A DNA stretch of 14,912 nucleotides from Flavobacterium sp. UBA6195 (GCF_002422095.1 NZ_DITB01000060.1:1-14912), one strand, 5' to 3'; counted from the first letter of the stretch, positions 7,326 to 14,149 are shown. The notes: generated by a model not told the origin, from the sequence alone. A program made the numbers and translations.

Positions 7326-7333
7326 CAAAAGTA
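7326..7333 (-). promoter_or_regulatory. Candidate -7 box of rlmN (TACTTTTG)
   Basis: On the minus strand this matches TAnnTTTG, followed by CACC and the rlmN ATG. A transcript starting the usual few bases downstream would begin at or next to the start codon. The expected -33 region falls inside the heptamer array at 7342-7369 and contains no exact TTG (CTG at 21 bases is the closest). Confidence 0.5.
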
Positions 7334-7341
7334 ATGATTTT

Positions 7342-7369
7342 AGAAATTAGAATTCAGAAATTAGAAATT
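7342..7369. repeat. Four phased heptamers (AGAAATT type) between divergent promoters
   Basis: Units lie at 7342-7348, 7349-7355, 7356-7362 and 7363-7369. Three are AGAAATT and the second is AGAATTC. The array lies between the -7 boxes of rlmN and the toxin-antitoxin operon, so it occupies the upstream promoter regions of both. Confidence 0.85.
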
Positions 7370-7394
7370 TGGATGAATTCTTTTTGTATTTTTG
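7369..7394 (+). promoter_or_regulatory. Candidate promoter of the toxin-antitoxin operon
   Basis: TATTTTTG (7387-7394) matches the -7 consensus, 14 bases before the antitoxin ATG at 7409. A TTG at 7369-7371 is 15 bases upstream, shorter than the usual 17-20, so the -33 part is uncertain. The position argues against upstream in-frame starts at 7316 (TTG) or 7373 (ATG). Confidence 0.5.
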
Positions 7395-7408
7395 TTAAAA
7401 AGAATTTT

Positions 7409-7660
7409 ATGGGAATTCCTGAATTAAAAGAAATTATCAAATTGAAACTTGAAAATGCCGATGAGCGCGTGCTTCGCATTGTAGATTCAGTTTTAAATGA
7501 ATATTCAAAAGAAACTATTGCTTTTGATTCGAAAGGCTATGCTTTAAATTTAGATGAATACCAATTAAAAGTTGAAGAAGGTTTTGAAGACATTAAAAAC
7601 AATAAAACTTTTTCAAACGATGAAATGGCTTCAAAAATTCAGCAATTAAAAAGAAAATAA
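7409..7660 (+). CDS. Putative antitoxin of a ParE/RelE-type module
   Basis: This 83-residue protein is predicted to bind and neutralise the toxin encoded immediately downstream, and perhaps to repress their shared promoter. The N-terminal part (about 4-30, LKEIIKLKLENADERVLRIV) looks like two short helices, as in many small Bacteroidetes antitoxins. The C-terminal part has FEDIKNNKTFSNDEMASKIQ, a pattern frequent in antitoxin tails (an acidic stretch, a Ser/Thr, then an amphipathic helix) that would wrap the toxin. The frame opens at a TTG at 7316, but the TATTTTTG box at 7387-7394 and protein-like content support ATG 7409. The stop TAA is directly followed by the toxin ATG. The assignment rests on gene order and general shape; I do not recognise a named family. 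Confidence 0.75.
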   Translation: MGIPELKEIIKLKLENADERVLRIVDSVLNEYSKETIAFDSKGYALNLDEYQLKVEEGFEDIKNNKTFSNDEMASKIQQLKRK

Positions 7661-7948
7661 ATGATATTTTCAGTTATTTGGACTTCAAAATCATTCGAAG
7701 ATATTTCAAACATACATTATTATCTTTCTCACAAAATTTCATTAGAAACTGCAAATAAAATCATTGACGAAATTTATCAAGCACCAAATACGATTACTTT
7801 TGTAGAGCAATTTCAAATGGATGAGTATAGAAAGGATTGCAGAAGAATTATCGTTAGAAATTATAAAATTCTTTACTATATAAAAGATTCTGAAATATTC
7901 ATAATTAGAATTTTTAACACATTTCAAAATCCAATAAAAAGTTTATAA
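7661..7948 (+). CDS. ParE/RelE superfamily toxin
   Basis: This 95-residue protein belongs by pattern to the ParE/RelE fold. The N-terminal strand is FSVIWTSKSFEDI; two helices carry HYYLSHKISLETANKIIDEI; the C-terminal strands are CRRIIVRNYKILYYIK and IFIIRIFNTFQNP. ParE members inhibit DNA gyrase and RelE members cleave ribosome-bound mRNA; the sequence does not decide between them, though the NYKILYYI-type strand and C-terminal QNP are most like Bacteroidetes ParE-like proteins. Related proteins often end in a TRQNP-like motif; here the Arg position is Phe (NTFQNP), so full activity is uncertain. The start abuts the antitoxin stop (0 bases), and the O-methyltransferase ATG follows after 1 base, so all three are likely co-transcribed. 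Confidence 0.85.
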   Translation: MIFSVIWTSKSFEDISNIHYYLSHKISLETANKIIDEIYQAPNTITFVEQFQMDEYRKDCRRIIVRNYKILYYIKDSEIFIIRIFNTFQNPIKSL

Positions 7949-7949
7949 A

Positions 7950-8591
7950 ATGCATTTCATATCAGACGATTTAGAAGATTACGTTGCCAATCATTCACAA
8001 GCAGAACCTGAATTATTAGCGAAATTAAACAAAGAAACGCACCAAAAAATCATGCAACCTCGAATGTTGAGTGGTCATTTTCAAGGTAGAGTTTTGAGTA
8101 TGCTTTCAAAAATCATTCGCCCGAAGCATATTTTGGAGATTGGAACCTATACTGGTTATGCAGCATTGTGTTTAGCAGAAGGAATGGCTGAAAACGGAAC
8201 TTTAGATACAATTGATATTGAAGAAGAATTAGTCGATTTTCAAAGAAAATATTTTGATGCTTCGCCGTGGAAAGATCAAATTTTTCAACACTTAGGTGAT
8301 GCGGTTGATATTATTCCGACTTTAAATAAAAAATTCGATTTGGTTTTCATTGATGCTGATAAAGAAAATTACGTGAATTACTTTCACTTAATTGTTCCCA
8401 TGATGAATAAAGGCGGAATTATCTTATCTGATAATGTATTGTGGAGCGGAAAAGTATTAGAAGAAGTAAAACCAAATGATAAAAGCACACCCGTTTTACT
8501 AGAATATAACAAATTACTAAATACAGACCCTAGAGTAGAAACAGTCTTATTGCCGATTCGTGATGGTTTAACGGTTAGTAGAGTTTTGTAG
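7950..8591 (+). CDS. Class I SAM-dependent O-methyltransferase (CCoAOMT-like, cation-dependent)
   Basis: This 213-residue soluble enzyme transfers a methyl group from SAM to a hydroxyl, probably of a catechol-like small molecule; the substrate is unknown. SAM motif I is LEIGTYTGY (62-70). The acidic residue after strand 2 is in TIDIEEE (about 87-93). The metal-binding set of this family is visible as D135 (FIDADK), D161 and N162 (LSDNVLW). Length fits bacterial members of O-methyltransferase family 3. It begins 1 base after the toxin stop, and no TAnnTTTG box is visible inside the end of the toxin gene, so its expression may depend on the toxin-antitoxin promoter. It converges on the PAP2 gene with only 3 bases between the stop codons. 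Confidence 0.93.
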   Translation: MHFISDDLEDYVANHSQAEPELLAKLNKETHQKIMQPRMLSGHFQGRVLSMLSKIIRPKHILEIGTYTGYAALCLAEGMAENGTLDTIDIEEELVDFQRKYFDASPWKDQIFQHLGDAVDIIPTLNKKFDLVFIDADKENYVNYFHLIVPMMNKGGIILSDNVLWSGKVLEEVKPNDKSTPVLLEYNKLLNTDPRVETVLLPIRDGLTVSRVL

Positions 8592-8623
8592 TTTTCAGCC
8601 GCAGTTTTCAGCCGCAGTTTTCA
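8591..8623. repeat. 13-base tandem repeat (GTTTTCAGCCGCA, 2.5 copies) at a convergent gene end
   Basis: Copies lie at 8591-8603 and 8604-8616, with a final GTTTTCA at 8617-8623. The unit is 7+6 bases (GTTTTCA plus GCCGCA). It starts on the last base of the O-methyltransferase stop codon and supplies the last residues and the TGA stop of the PAP2 gene on the other strand. No hairpin terminator is seen between these convergent genes. Confidence 0.9.
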
Positions 8624-9176
8624 AATTATATTTTTTTCCAAAAGACAAATACAATTTATAAAACGCAAAACCAAAAATTCCTCCAGCAAGGTAACCTGTA
8701 AGTATATCTCCAGGATAGTGCAATCCTAAGTAAATTCTACTATAAGCAAAGATTAATGGGAATAGATACAACAAATAAGTGTGTTTGTAATATTTTCTTA
8801 GAATTAATACGATAAATATTGTTGATGCAAAAGAGTTAGAAGCATGGCCAGAAAAGAAACTGAATGATTTTCTATTCATCACTTCTCGCATAATACCCTC
8901 AAATTCAGGATTATTACATGGGCGTAAACGTTCGAAAGAAAACTTGAACAGATTAGTGATTTGATCTGTAAACGTAATTAAAGCGGCTAAGAAAAGAATA
9001 ATAATCCCTAAACCCTTCCATCCTACTTTCTTTTGAATCAGATATAAAACTCCGATAAAAAGTGGCGACCAATAAAATTGCTTTGTAATAATCATCCAGA
9101 AACCATCAAATGGTTCTGAGCCTAATCCGTTTAAAAAAAGGAATAATTCTTTATCTAAGTTTATTAAGTGCTCCAA
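8595..9176 (-). CDS. PAP2-family membrane phosphatase
   Basis: This 193-residue integral membrane protein is predicted to hydrolyse lipid phosphates or diphosphates, for example undecaprenyl diphosphate or phosphatidic acid, on the outer face of the inner membrane. All three phosphatase signature motifs are present: K78-x6-R85-P86; S109-G110-H111; S146-R147-x5-H153-x3-D157. Hydrophobic segments occur at about 37-47, 56-70, 114-126, 134-145 and 160-175. No ATG occurs in this frame between the upstream stop and residue 28, and the N-terminal LDKELFLFLNGLGSEPFDGF is typical of homologs, so the start is TTG at 9174-9176. That is 2 bases after the tatA stop, implying coupling to tatA. The C-terminal residues TAAENCG are encoded by a tandem repeat. 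Confidence 0.93.
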   Translation of the reverse strand: MEHLINLDKELFLFLNGLGSEPFDGFWMIITKQFYWSPLFIGVLYLIQKKVGWKGLGIIILFLAALITFTDQITNLFKFSFERLRPCNNPEFEGIMREVMNRKSFSFFSGHASNSFASTIFIVLILRKYYKHTYLLYLFPLIFAYSRIYLGLHYPGDILTGYLAGGIFGFAFYKLYLSFGKKYNLKTAAENCG

Positions 9177-9178
9177 AA

Positions 9179-9526
9179 TTACATTTGTCTTTTTATGGGT
9201 CCGGTAATATTTTCAATATCTTCTTTTACTTGTTCTATTGGATTTTGAACATCTAAATTCATATTTTCCATTGGATTCACCATTTTAGCAATTCCTTCTT
9301 TCGCTTTTGCTATTTCTTCAGAAACACCGCCTGTTAATGTATTCATGTCCAAACCTGCATCTTGAGTTCCTTTTTGAATTTCGCTTTTTATTTCGTTGGT
9401 AGCATTCTTCAATTGCGCCATACCTTTTCCTAAAGCACGAGCAATATCTGGAATCTTATCTGATCCAAATAACATTAAAACAACTAAAATGATGAAAAAC
9501 AATTCACCTCCACCAATTCCAAACAT
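9179..9526 (-). CDS. tatA: Twin-arginine translocase subunit TatA/TatB family
   Basis: This 115-residue protein is a pore-forming or assembly subunit of the Tat system, which exports folded proteins across the inner membrane. The short N-terminal helix (GGGELFFIILVVLMLFG, about 5-21) is followed by the FGSDKIPDIARALGKGM hinge and amphipathic helix characteristic of TatA/Hcf106. A long charged tail carries on to residue 115, longer than minimal TatA proteins, which is why the TatA or TatB role cannot be fixed by eye. tatC is not in the window. A TAACTTTG box lies 25 bases upstream of the ATG, and the PAP2 gene follows 2 bases after the stop, so the two form an operon. Confidence 0.95.
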   Translation of the reverse strand: MFGIGGGELFFIILVVLMLFGSDKIPDIARALGKGMAQLKNATNEIKSEIQKGTQDAGLDMNTLTGGVSEEIAKAKEGIAKMVNPMENMNLDVQNPIEQVKEDIENITGPIKRQM

Positions 9527-9551
9527 AGTGTACTTTTGAAAATTAACTTCG

Positions 9552-9559
9552 CAAAGTTA
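9552..9559 (-). promoter_or_regulatory. Candidate -7 box of tatA-PAP2 (TAACTTTG)
   Basis: It matches TAnnTTTG on the minus strand between the terminator of the M1 peptidase operon and tatA, 25 bases before the tatA ATG. No TTG is visible at the -33 distance. Confidence 0.42.
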
Positions 9560-9593
9560 CAAAGTTTTATACCTACTTTATCTTAAAGTAATC

Positions 9594-9621
9594 AAAAAAA
9601 AGACTATCCGAAGATAGCCTT
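9594..9621 (-). terminator. Intrinsic terminator with UUCG tetraloop after the M1 peptidase gene
   Basis: On the minus strand a 7-base-pair stem (GGCTATC / GATAGTC, one G-U pair) with a TTCG loop is followed by eight T. It starts 5 bases after the peptidase stop codon and separates that operon from tatA. Confidence 0.93.
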
Positions 9622-9626
9622 AATTC

Positions 9627-11903
9627 TTATTTTTTCTCTAATGTATCAAATTTTGATACCGTTTCTGCTTTAGGCCAATAATTGTTTTCAACATCAACAT
9701 CGGCTGTTTCTAATTTTGGGTCGATTTGAATTTTTACCACTTTTTTCTCCGTTGCAAAAACTCGCTTAGCAATATCGTTGTTCTTTCTCCAAATTTGAGC
9801 TGGGAATTTGTGAGTTTCACTAGTTCCGTCTTCAAACTGAAGCTCTACAATGATTGGCATTATTAATCCTCCTGGTTTTTCAAACTCTACTTCATAGAAA
9901 TATTTAGGAGATTTTAAAGCATTCTTTTCTTCTACAGAATAATTTTTATTTAAATAATCTGAAAGTGCTTGTACATTTTTAACATCAAACCCTTTTTTTA
10001 ATTCAGGATTAAAATCAGGTGTGTCTTCTGCAACTAAATACAACATTGGCTCACCATCACTGATTTTTCTTCCTCTTCTATTAAACATTGCTTGCGTTTC
10101 TTTTGAAGCTTCTGTAGAAACAAAATATTGTTTAACTGATTTTACACCTATATCGGTATAATCGGTTGAATAGAACCAACCTCTCCAAAACCAATCCAAA
10201 TCAACCGCAGAAGCATCTTCCATAGTTCTAAAGAAATCTTCTGGAGTTGGGTGTTTGAATTTCCAACGATTTGCATAGGTTTTAAATGCATAATCAAACA
10301 ATTCTCTACCCATAATGGTTTCTCTCAAAATATTCAATCCAGTTGCTGGCTTACCATAAGCGTTAGCTCCAAAATTGTATATATTCTCAGAGTTTGACAT
10401 GATAGGCTCTAAATATTTTTGTTTTCCTTTCATGTAAGGTACAATATTTTTAGCTGGACCTCTTGTTGCAGGGAAATTAGGATCGAAAGAAGTTTCTGTT
10501 AAGTATTCTAAGAATGTATTTAACCCTTCATCCATCCAAGACCATTGTCTTTCGTCTGAATTTACAATCATTGGGAAGAAGTTGTGTCCTACTTCATGAA
10601 TAATTACGCCTAACATTCCATATTTAATTCTATCACTCACAAAACCTTTTTCATCAGGACGGCCGTAATTCCAACAAATCATTGGATATTCCATTCCTTG
10701 ATCTTCTGCCGAAACTGAAACTGCTTTTGGATAAGGATAATCGAATGTAAAATGAGAATAGGTTTTTAATGTATGTGCAACCGCTTTTGTAGATAAATCT
10801 CCCCATAGCGGATTTGCTTCTTTTGGGTAAATTGAAATTGCTAATGGTTTATTTGTTGGCAAATCAACCGCCATAGCATCAATTATGAATTTTCTTGAAG
10901 TTGAAAAACCGAAGTCACGAACATTTTGTGCTTTAAATTTCCATGTTTTCTTTTTATCTGAAAAGCTACTTTCTTTTGCAACCGCTTCTTCTTGAGTAAC
11001 AATTACTACGGGCTTATCAAAAGTTTTCTCAGCTAATTCCCATCTTTTTATTTGTTCTGCAGTAAAAACATCGTTTCTATTTTGTAGAACTCCAGTTGCC
11101 TCCATTACATGATCAGCTGGAACTGTGATATTTACATCGTAATCTCCAAATACTAAAGCAAATTCACCTCTTCCCCAAAATTGCATGTTTTGCCAACCTT
11201 CAACATCGTTATAGACAGCCATTCTTGGAAAAAATTGCGCCATTACATACAAACGATTTCCATCAGGGAACTGCTCATAACCTGAACGTCCGTTGTGTGC
11301 TCCTTCCATGTAATTCACAATATTGTACCACCATTTGATTGAAAAAGAAATTTTTTCTCCATTTTTAAGTGGTTTTGGTAAATCGATACGCATCATCGTT
11401 TGGTTGATGGTATATTTCATTGGATTTCCTTTTGCATCTTTTACGTATTCAATATTGAAACCGCCTTCAAAAGGTTTATCCATGTATTTTTTTGTAAAAT
11501 TTGTCACCGTTATCGATTTATCCATATTTTGGTTCTCAACTAAAGGAGTCTTAGAATCTGGTCTTTCGATGTTTTGTTCTAATTGTACCCATAAATATTC
11601 TAGTGCCTCTGGTGCATTATTATAATAGGTAATGGTTTCAGAACCGTATAATTTTTTGTTCTTATCATCTAATTCCAGATTCATTTTATAATCTGCTTTT
11701 TGTTGATAATAAGCTGGTCCAGGCGCACCAGATGCTGTTCTAAACATATTTGGAGTAGCCATTTCGTCATACATTTGACGAAACTTATTCTCGTTATAAT
11801 GTCCAAGCTCTCGCTTTTTTTCTTCTGGTTTTACTTCTTGAGCTACAGCTCCAAAAGACATAACTAAAGATAGAAAAGCACTTAATACAATTGACTTTTT
11901 CAT
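9627..11903 (-). CDS. Exported M1-family zinc metallopeptidase
   Basis: This 758-residue exported peptidase is probably an aminopeptidase acting on peptides in the envelope or outside the cell. A Sec signal peptide covers residues 1-21 (cleavage in AVA-Q). The N-terminal beta domain follows, then the catalytic domain with H436-E437-x2-H440-x18-E459 (HEVGH ... WMDE), the gluzincin zinc site. The exopeptidase motif, GxMEN in classical M1 enzymes, reads GMEYP (403-407), as in a subgroup common in Bacteroidetes. Y516 (NAYGKPATG) is a candidate transition-state Tyr. No C-terminal T9SS domain is visible, so it is probably periplasmic or surface-bound and not released by type IX secretion. It is the last gene of a four-gene operon, starting 14 bases after the DUF6702-like gene and ending in a strong terminator. 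Confidence 0.95.
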   Translation of the reverse strand: MKKSIVLSAFLSLVMSFGAVAQEVKPEEKKRELGHYNENKFRQMYDEMATPNMFRTASGAPGPAYYQQKADYKMNLELDDKNKKLYGSETITYYNNAPEALEYLWVQLEQNIERPDSKTPLVENQNMDKSITVTNFTKKYMDKPFEGGFNIEYVKDAKGNPMKYTINQTMMRIDLPKPLKNGEKISFSIKWWYNIVNYMEGAHNGRSGYEQFPDGNRLYVMAQFFPRMAVYNDVEGWQNMQFWGRGEFALVFGDYDVNITVPADHVMEATGVLQNRNDVFTAEQIKRWELAEKTFDKPVVIVTQEEAVAKESSFSDKKKTWKFKAQNVRDFGFSTSRKFIIDAMAVDLPTNKPLAISIYPKEANPLWGDLSTKAVAHTLKTYSHFTFDYPYPKAVSVSAEDQGMEYPMICWNYGRPDEKGFVSDRIKYGMLGVIIHEVGHNFFPMIVNSDERQWSWMDEGLNTFLEYLTETSFDPNFPATRGPAKNIVPYMKGKQKYLEPIMSNSENIYNFGANAYGKPATGLNILRETIMGRELFDYAFKTYANRWKFKHPTPEDFFRTMEDASAVDLDWFWRGWFYSTDYTDIGVKSVKQYFVSTEASKETQAMFNRRGRKISDGEPMLYLVAEDTPDFNPELKKGFDVKNVQALSDYLNKNYSVEEKNALKSPKYFYEVEFEKPGGLIMPIIVELQFEDGTSETHKFPAQIWRKNNDIAKRVFATEKKVVKIQIDPKLETADVDVENNYWPKAETVSKFDTLEKK

Positions 11904-11917
11904 AAATTGAATTCTAT

Positions 11918-12424
11918 TTAATAGACTATTTTTTGATTAGTTTCACTATTAGTAAATAAAAAGCTGTTTTTGTTACCGTTAATATTCAAATGAACAATAT
12001 TTTGCTGTTCTTTATAAAGATCCGTTAATAGTGAATTATAGATTTCGAAGGTATTTATTTTTTTTGAAATTGCAATTTTAGTGTAAAAAATTAACACATC
12101 ACCTTCTACTTCTCGAGCTAAATATTCTATATTCTGAGCTTTTTTGTTGATAGAAATTTTTATTTTTTCTTTCAAATATTCTTGAATTAGAATTTCGGAA
12201 TTCTCAATTTCTTTGGTTGAAGTGATATAAAACTTCTTTTTAAATTTTTTTTCTAATGCTTTTTCAAGATCATCAATAAAGATTCGGGAAGTTATTTCTA
12301 CTCTTTTTTTATTAGGTACAAAATCAATTTGAGTTACTGACACATAAAATTTATGCCATGCAAACGAACTTAATAAAACAACCAAAAAAAGTGGCATTAT
12401 AAATTGAAGTAATTTCTTTTTCAT
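11918..12424 (-). CDS. DUF6702-family-like small exported protein
   Basis: This 168-residue protein has an N-terminal hydrophobic segment (about 7-22) that ends in the FAWHKFYVSVTQIDFVPNKK pattern. With the later IFIDDLEKALEK, EYLKEKIKISINKK and QQNIVHLNINGNKNSFLFT segments, this matches what I know of the Bacteroidetes DUF6702 family. No catalytic motif is visible and the family function is unknown. It is probably periplasmic, anchored or cleaved near residue 22. It lies 16 bases after the second CarboxypepD_reg-like gene and 14 bases before the M1 peptidase, a layout that suggests an accessory role for the peptidase; this is inference. The family name is recalled by pattern and was not checked by search. 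Confidence 0.78.
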   Translation of the reverse strand: MKKKLLQFIMPLFLVVLLSSFAWHKFYVSVTQIDFVPNKKRVEITSRIFIDDLEKALEKKFKKKFYITSTKEIENSEILIQEYLKEKIKISINKKAQNIEYLAREVEGDVLIFYTKIAISKKINTFEIYNSLLTDLYKEQQNIVHLNINGNKNSFLFTNSETNQKIVY

Positions 12425-12440
12425 TTGGTAAAAATACTAA

Positions 12441-13271
12441 TTATTCAACTTGTTTTTCAGAATTAAATAATTTTGCTTTAGTTGTCAAAAATTCGATAAG
12501 TTGAATTTCATATTCTGGTTTTAGAAATAAAGACAAATCTTTTACTGGCATTTCAGCATATTGCAAAAACATTGAAATATCTTCATGTCTAATTTTTAAA
12601 GTTTCTACAAAAAAATTATATGAAAAACGTTCAAAAATATGATCAGAAAAAGACTTGGATTGAATGTCTCTTTGTCTTCGTTCTTCAAAAACGCGTTCTG
12701 AATTTTTCTTTGGATTTCCTTTAATTCCTAATAATTTCCCTAAACCTCTACCAATAGCAATAAAATCAAAGGCAGCACCATTAGGAGCAAAGTGACTTGG
12801 CATAGCGGTATTTATTGGAGAGCCTATTCTTACATTGTCTTCATAATGCTTAATACTCATGTCTATTTTTGAAAATCCTTCACCATACACCTTTATTCGT
12901 TTAGTATCTTGTTTAATATTTCCTGTTAATGTGTAAGGTGTAATTTCAATTTCATTCAATTCTGTTATTTTAACCTTAAGTAATATTTCCAACTCTTCTT
13001 GCCAAAAATCCCTATCTGTTATAATATATTTTTTAGATTCATAAGAAATCCCTTGAATATACAGAGTATCGCTTGGTCTAGCCTTTATTGAAAATTTACC
13101 ATCTACATTTGTAACAGCTCCTACATTTGAAGTAATATTAAAAACCGTTAGATTCTCAACTTCAATTGTATCTGCAATGATTCTACCTTTCAATATTTTT
13201 CTTTCAATATGCTGACCAAAAAAAAATTGATTCACTAGAAAAAACATTACTAATGCCAATTTAGTTTTCAT
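12441..13271 (-). CDS. Secreted CarboxypepD_reg-like protein, second of a tandem pair
   Basis: This 276-residue protein has a signal peptide (MKTKLALVMFFLVNQFFFGQ). A CarboxypepD_reg-like beta-sandwich domain spans about 27-110, seen in LKGRIIADTIEVENLTVFNI, TNVDGKFSIKARPSDTL and TELNEIEITPY. The rest (about 115-276) is a helical region of unknown function with FFVETLKIRHEDISMFLQY. It is a clear paralog of the gene just upstream: GKFSIKARPSDTL against GYFQIKAKVSDTL, and FVETLKI in both at similar positions. Unlike SusC proteins there is no TonB-dependent barrel after the domain, so it is a stand-alone envelope protein. The ATG overlaps the end of the upstream gene by 11 bases, indicating coupled translation. 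Its specific role is unknown. Confidence 0.82.
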   Translation of the reverse strand: MKTKLALVMFFLVNQFFFGQHIERKILKGRIIADTIEVENLTVFNITSNVGAVTNVDGKFSIKARPSDTLYIQGISYESKKYIITDRDFWQEELEILLKVKITELNEIEITPYTLTGNIKQDTKRIKVYGEGFSKIDMSIKHYEDNVRIGSPINTAMPSHFAPNGAAFDFIAIGRGLGKLLGIKGNPKKNSERVFEERRQRDIQSKSFSDHIFERFSYNFFVETLKIRHEDISMFLQYAEMPVKDLSLFLKPEYEIQLIEFLTTKAKLFNSEKQVE

Positions 13272-14052
13272 TTTGCCTTGAATATTTAAGTTCTATTTCT
13301 TTTAATTTCAAGAATTCAGTTGCTAATTCCGTCAATACAAAAGCAGCCATTACTCTGTTTTTATCATTCATAGCATTGCTGAATTTTTCATTCTCTACAA
13401 TGTAAAACAAAAAACCATCTACATATTCATCTGGAATTTTTAATGTCTCTACAAAATATTTTCTTTCAAAATAATCGATAGTCTTATCTTGCAACTGCTC
13501 TTTTCTTTCAACTACCAATTCCTTCTTTAACATGGTAGTTCTTCCACTCACAGAATTAATGAGACCATCAACACTCATTCCTCCTAACGGAATTAATAAT
13601 GGGCTATACCATTTAAAATCTCCTGCCGCCGCTAATTTTCTTTCAGCTGGTGTATAGGTTCTTTGATTTGCAGGAACAATGCCAAGAGCAACAGCATTTA
13701 TGTTTTTATAATTAATAATTGCTACTTCCTCCAATTCCGTGATAAGTGACTCCATTTTGATTAACAATAAATCATTAGAAAAATCAGTAGCTTTTATAAT
13801 ATATCGAGTAGCTTTTAAATTTACAGCACTAAACTGAAGCGTATCGGAAACTTTGGCTTTTATTTGAAAATAACCTCTTGAATCTGTCACAACACCATTT
13901 CGTGTAGCTAAATTAATGACGTGAATTCCTTCCAGCAAAGAGGATTCTGAAACTATTTTTCCATTAACAAGGGAATCATTTTGTGACAAAACGACTAATG
14001 GAAAAAAAATAAAAATTAGAAGTAATCGTTTTGCCATAAACTTCATTTTCAT
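13261..14052 (-). CDS. Secreted CarboxypepD_reg-like protein, first of a tandem pair
   Basis: This protein of about 263 residues is the first gene of the M1-peptidase operon. The open frame reaches a TTG at 14097, but ATGs at 14052, 14046 and 14037 all lead straight into a signal peptide (MAKRLLLIFIFFPLVVLSQ); I take 14052, with the others possible. The mature protein starts with a CarboxypepD_reg-like domain (NGKIVSESSLLEGIHVINLA, TDSRGYFQIKAKVSDTL, TELEEVAII). A helical region follows, including KYFVETLKIPDEYVDGFLFY near the end. It is paralogous to the next gene, which overlaps it by 11 bases. No catalytic motif is seen. A TAAATTTA sequence at 14059-14066 is close to a -7 box but not an exact match. 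Likely an envelope protein; function unknown. Confidence 0.82.
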   Translation of the reverse strand: MKMKFMAKRLLLIFIFFPLVVLSQNDSLVNGKIVSESSLLEGIHVINLATRNGVVTDSRGYFQIKAKVSDTLQFSAVNLKATRYIIKATDFSNDLLLIKMESLITELEEVAIINYKNINAVALGIVPANQRTYTPAERKLAAAGDFKWYSPLLIPLGGMSVDGLINSVSGRTTMLKKELVVERKEQLQDKTIDYFERKYFVETLKIPDEYVDGFLFYIVENEKFSNAMNDKNRVMAAFVLTELATEFLKLKEIELKYSRQNEN

Positions 14053-14107
14053 GATATGTAAATTTAAGTGGAAACTTTTAAAATGAAATCCTAACAAGAT
14101 GATAAAC

Positions 14108-14135
14108 TTATGTTAAGACAAATTTGGTAGCTTTG
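14108..14135 (+). promoter_or_regulatory. Candidate promoter of pepE (TAGCTTTG)
   Basis: TAGCTTTG (14128-14135) matches the -7 consensus, 14 bases before the pepE ATG. A TTA at 14108-14110, 17 bases upstream, is a one-mismatch -33 candidate. Confidence 0.45.
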
Positions 14136-14149
14136 TAAAAAAATAATCA

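Noticed and set aside
7342..7369. Heptamer arrays here and at 387-407 and 8591-8623 as a possible CRISPR array
   Set aside because: Units are 7 or 13 bases, directly adjacent with no spacers, and there are no cas genes.
7316..7408. Longer antitoxin starting at TTG 7316
   Set aside because: The extension would be translated through the heptamer array and the promoter box, overlaps the rlmN start, and reads as low-complexity sequence.
7742..7927. Minus-strand open frame opposite the toxin
   Set aside because: A shadow of the toxin gene; a cis-antisense RNA antitoxin was considered, but no promoter or structured RNA is visible.
11323..11625. Plus-strand open frame of 100 codons opposite the M1 peptidase
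   Set aside because: It is antisense to a clearly coding region, with no promoter-like box or recognisable protein pattern.
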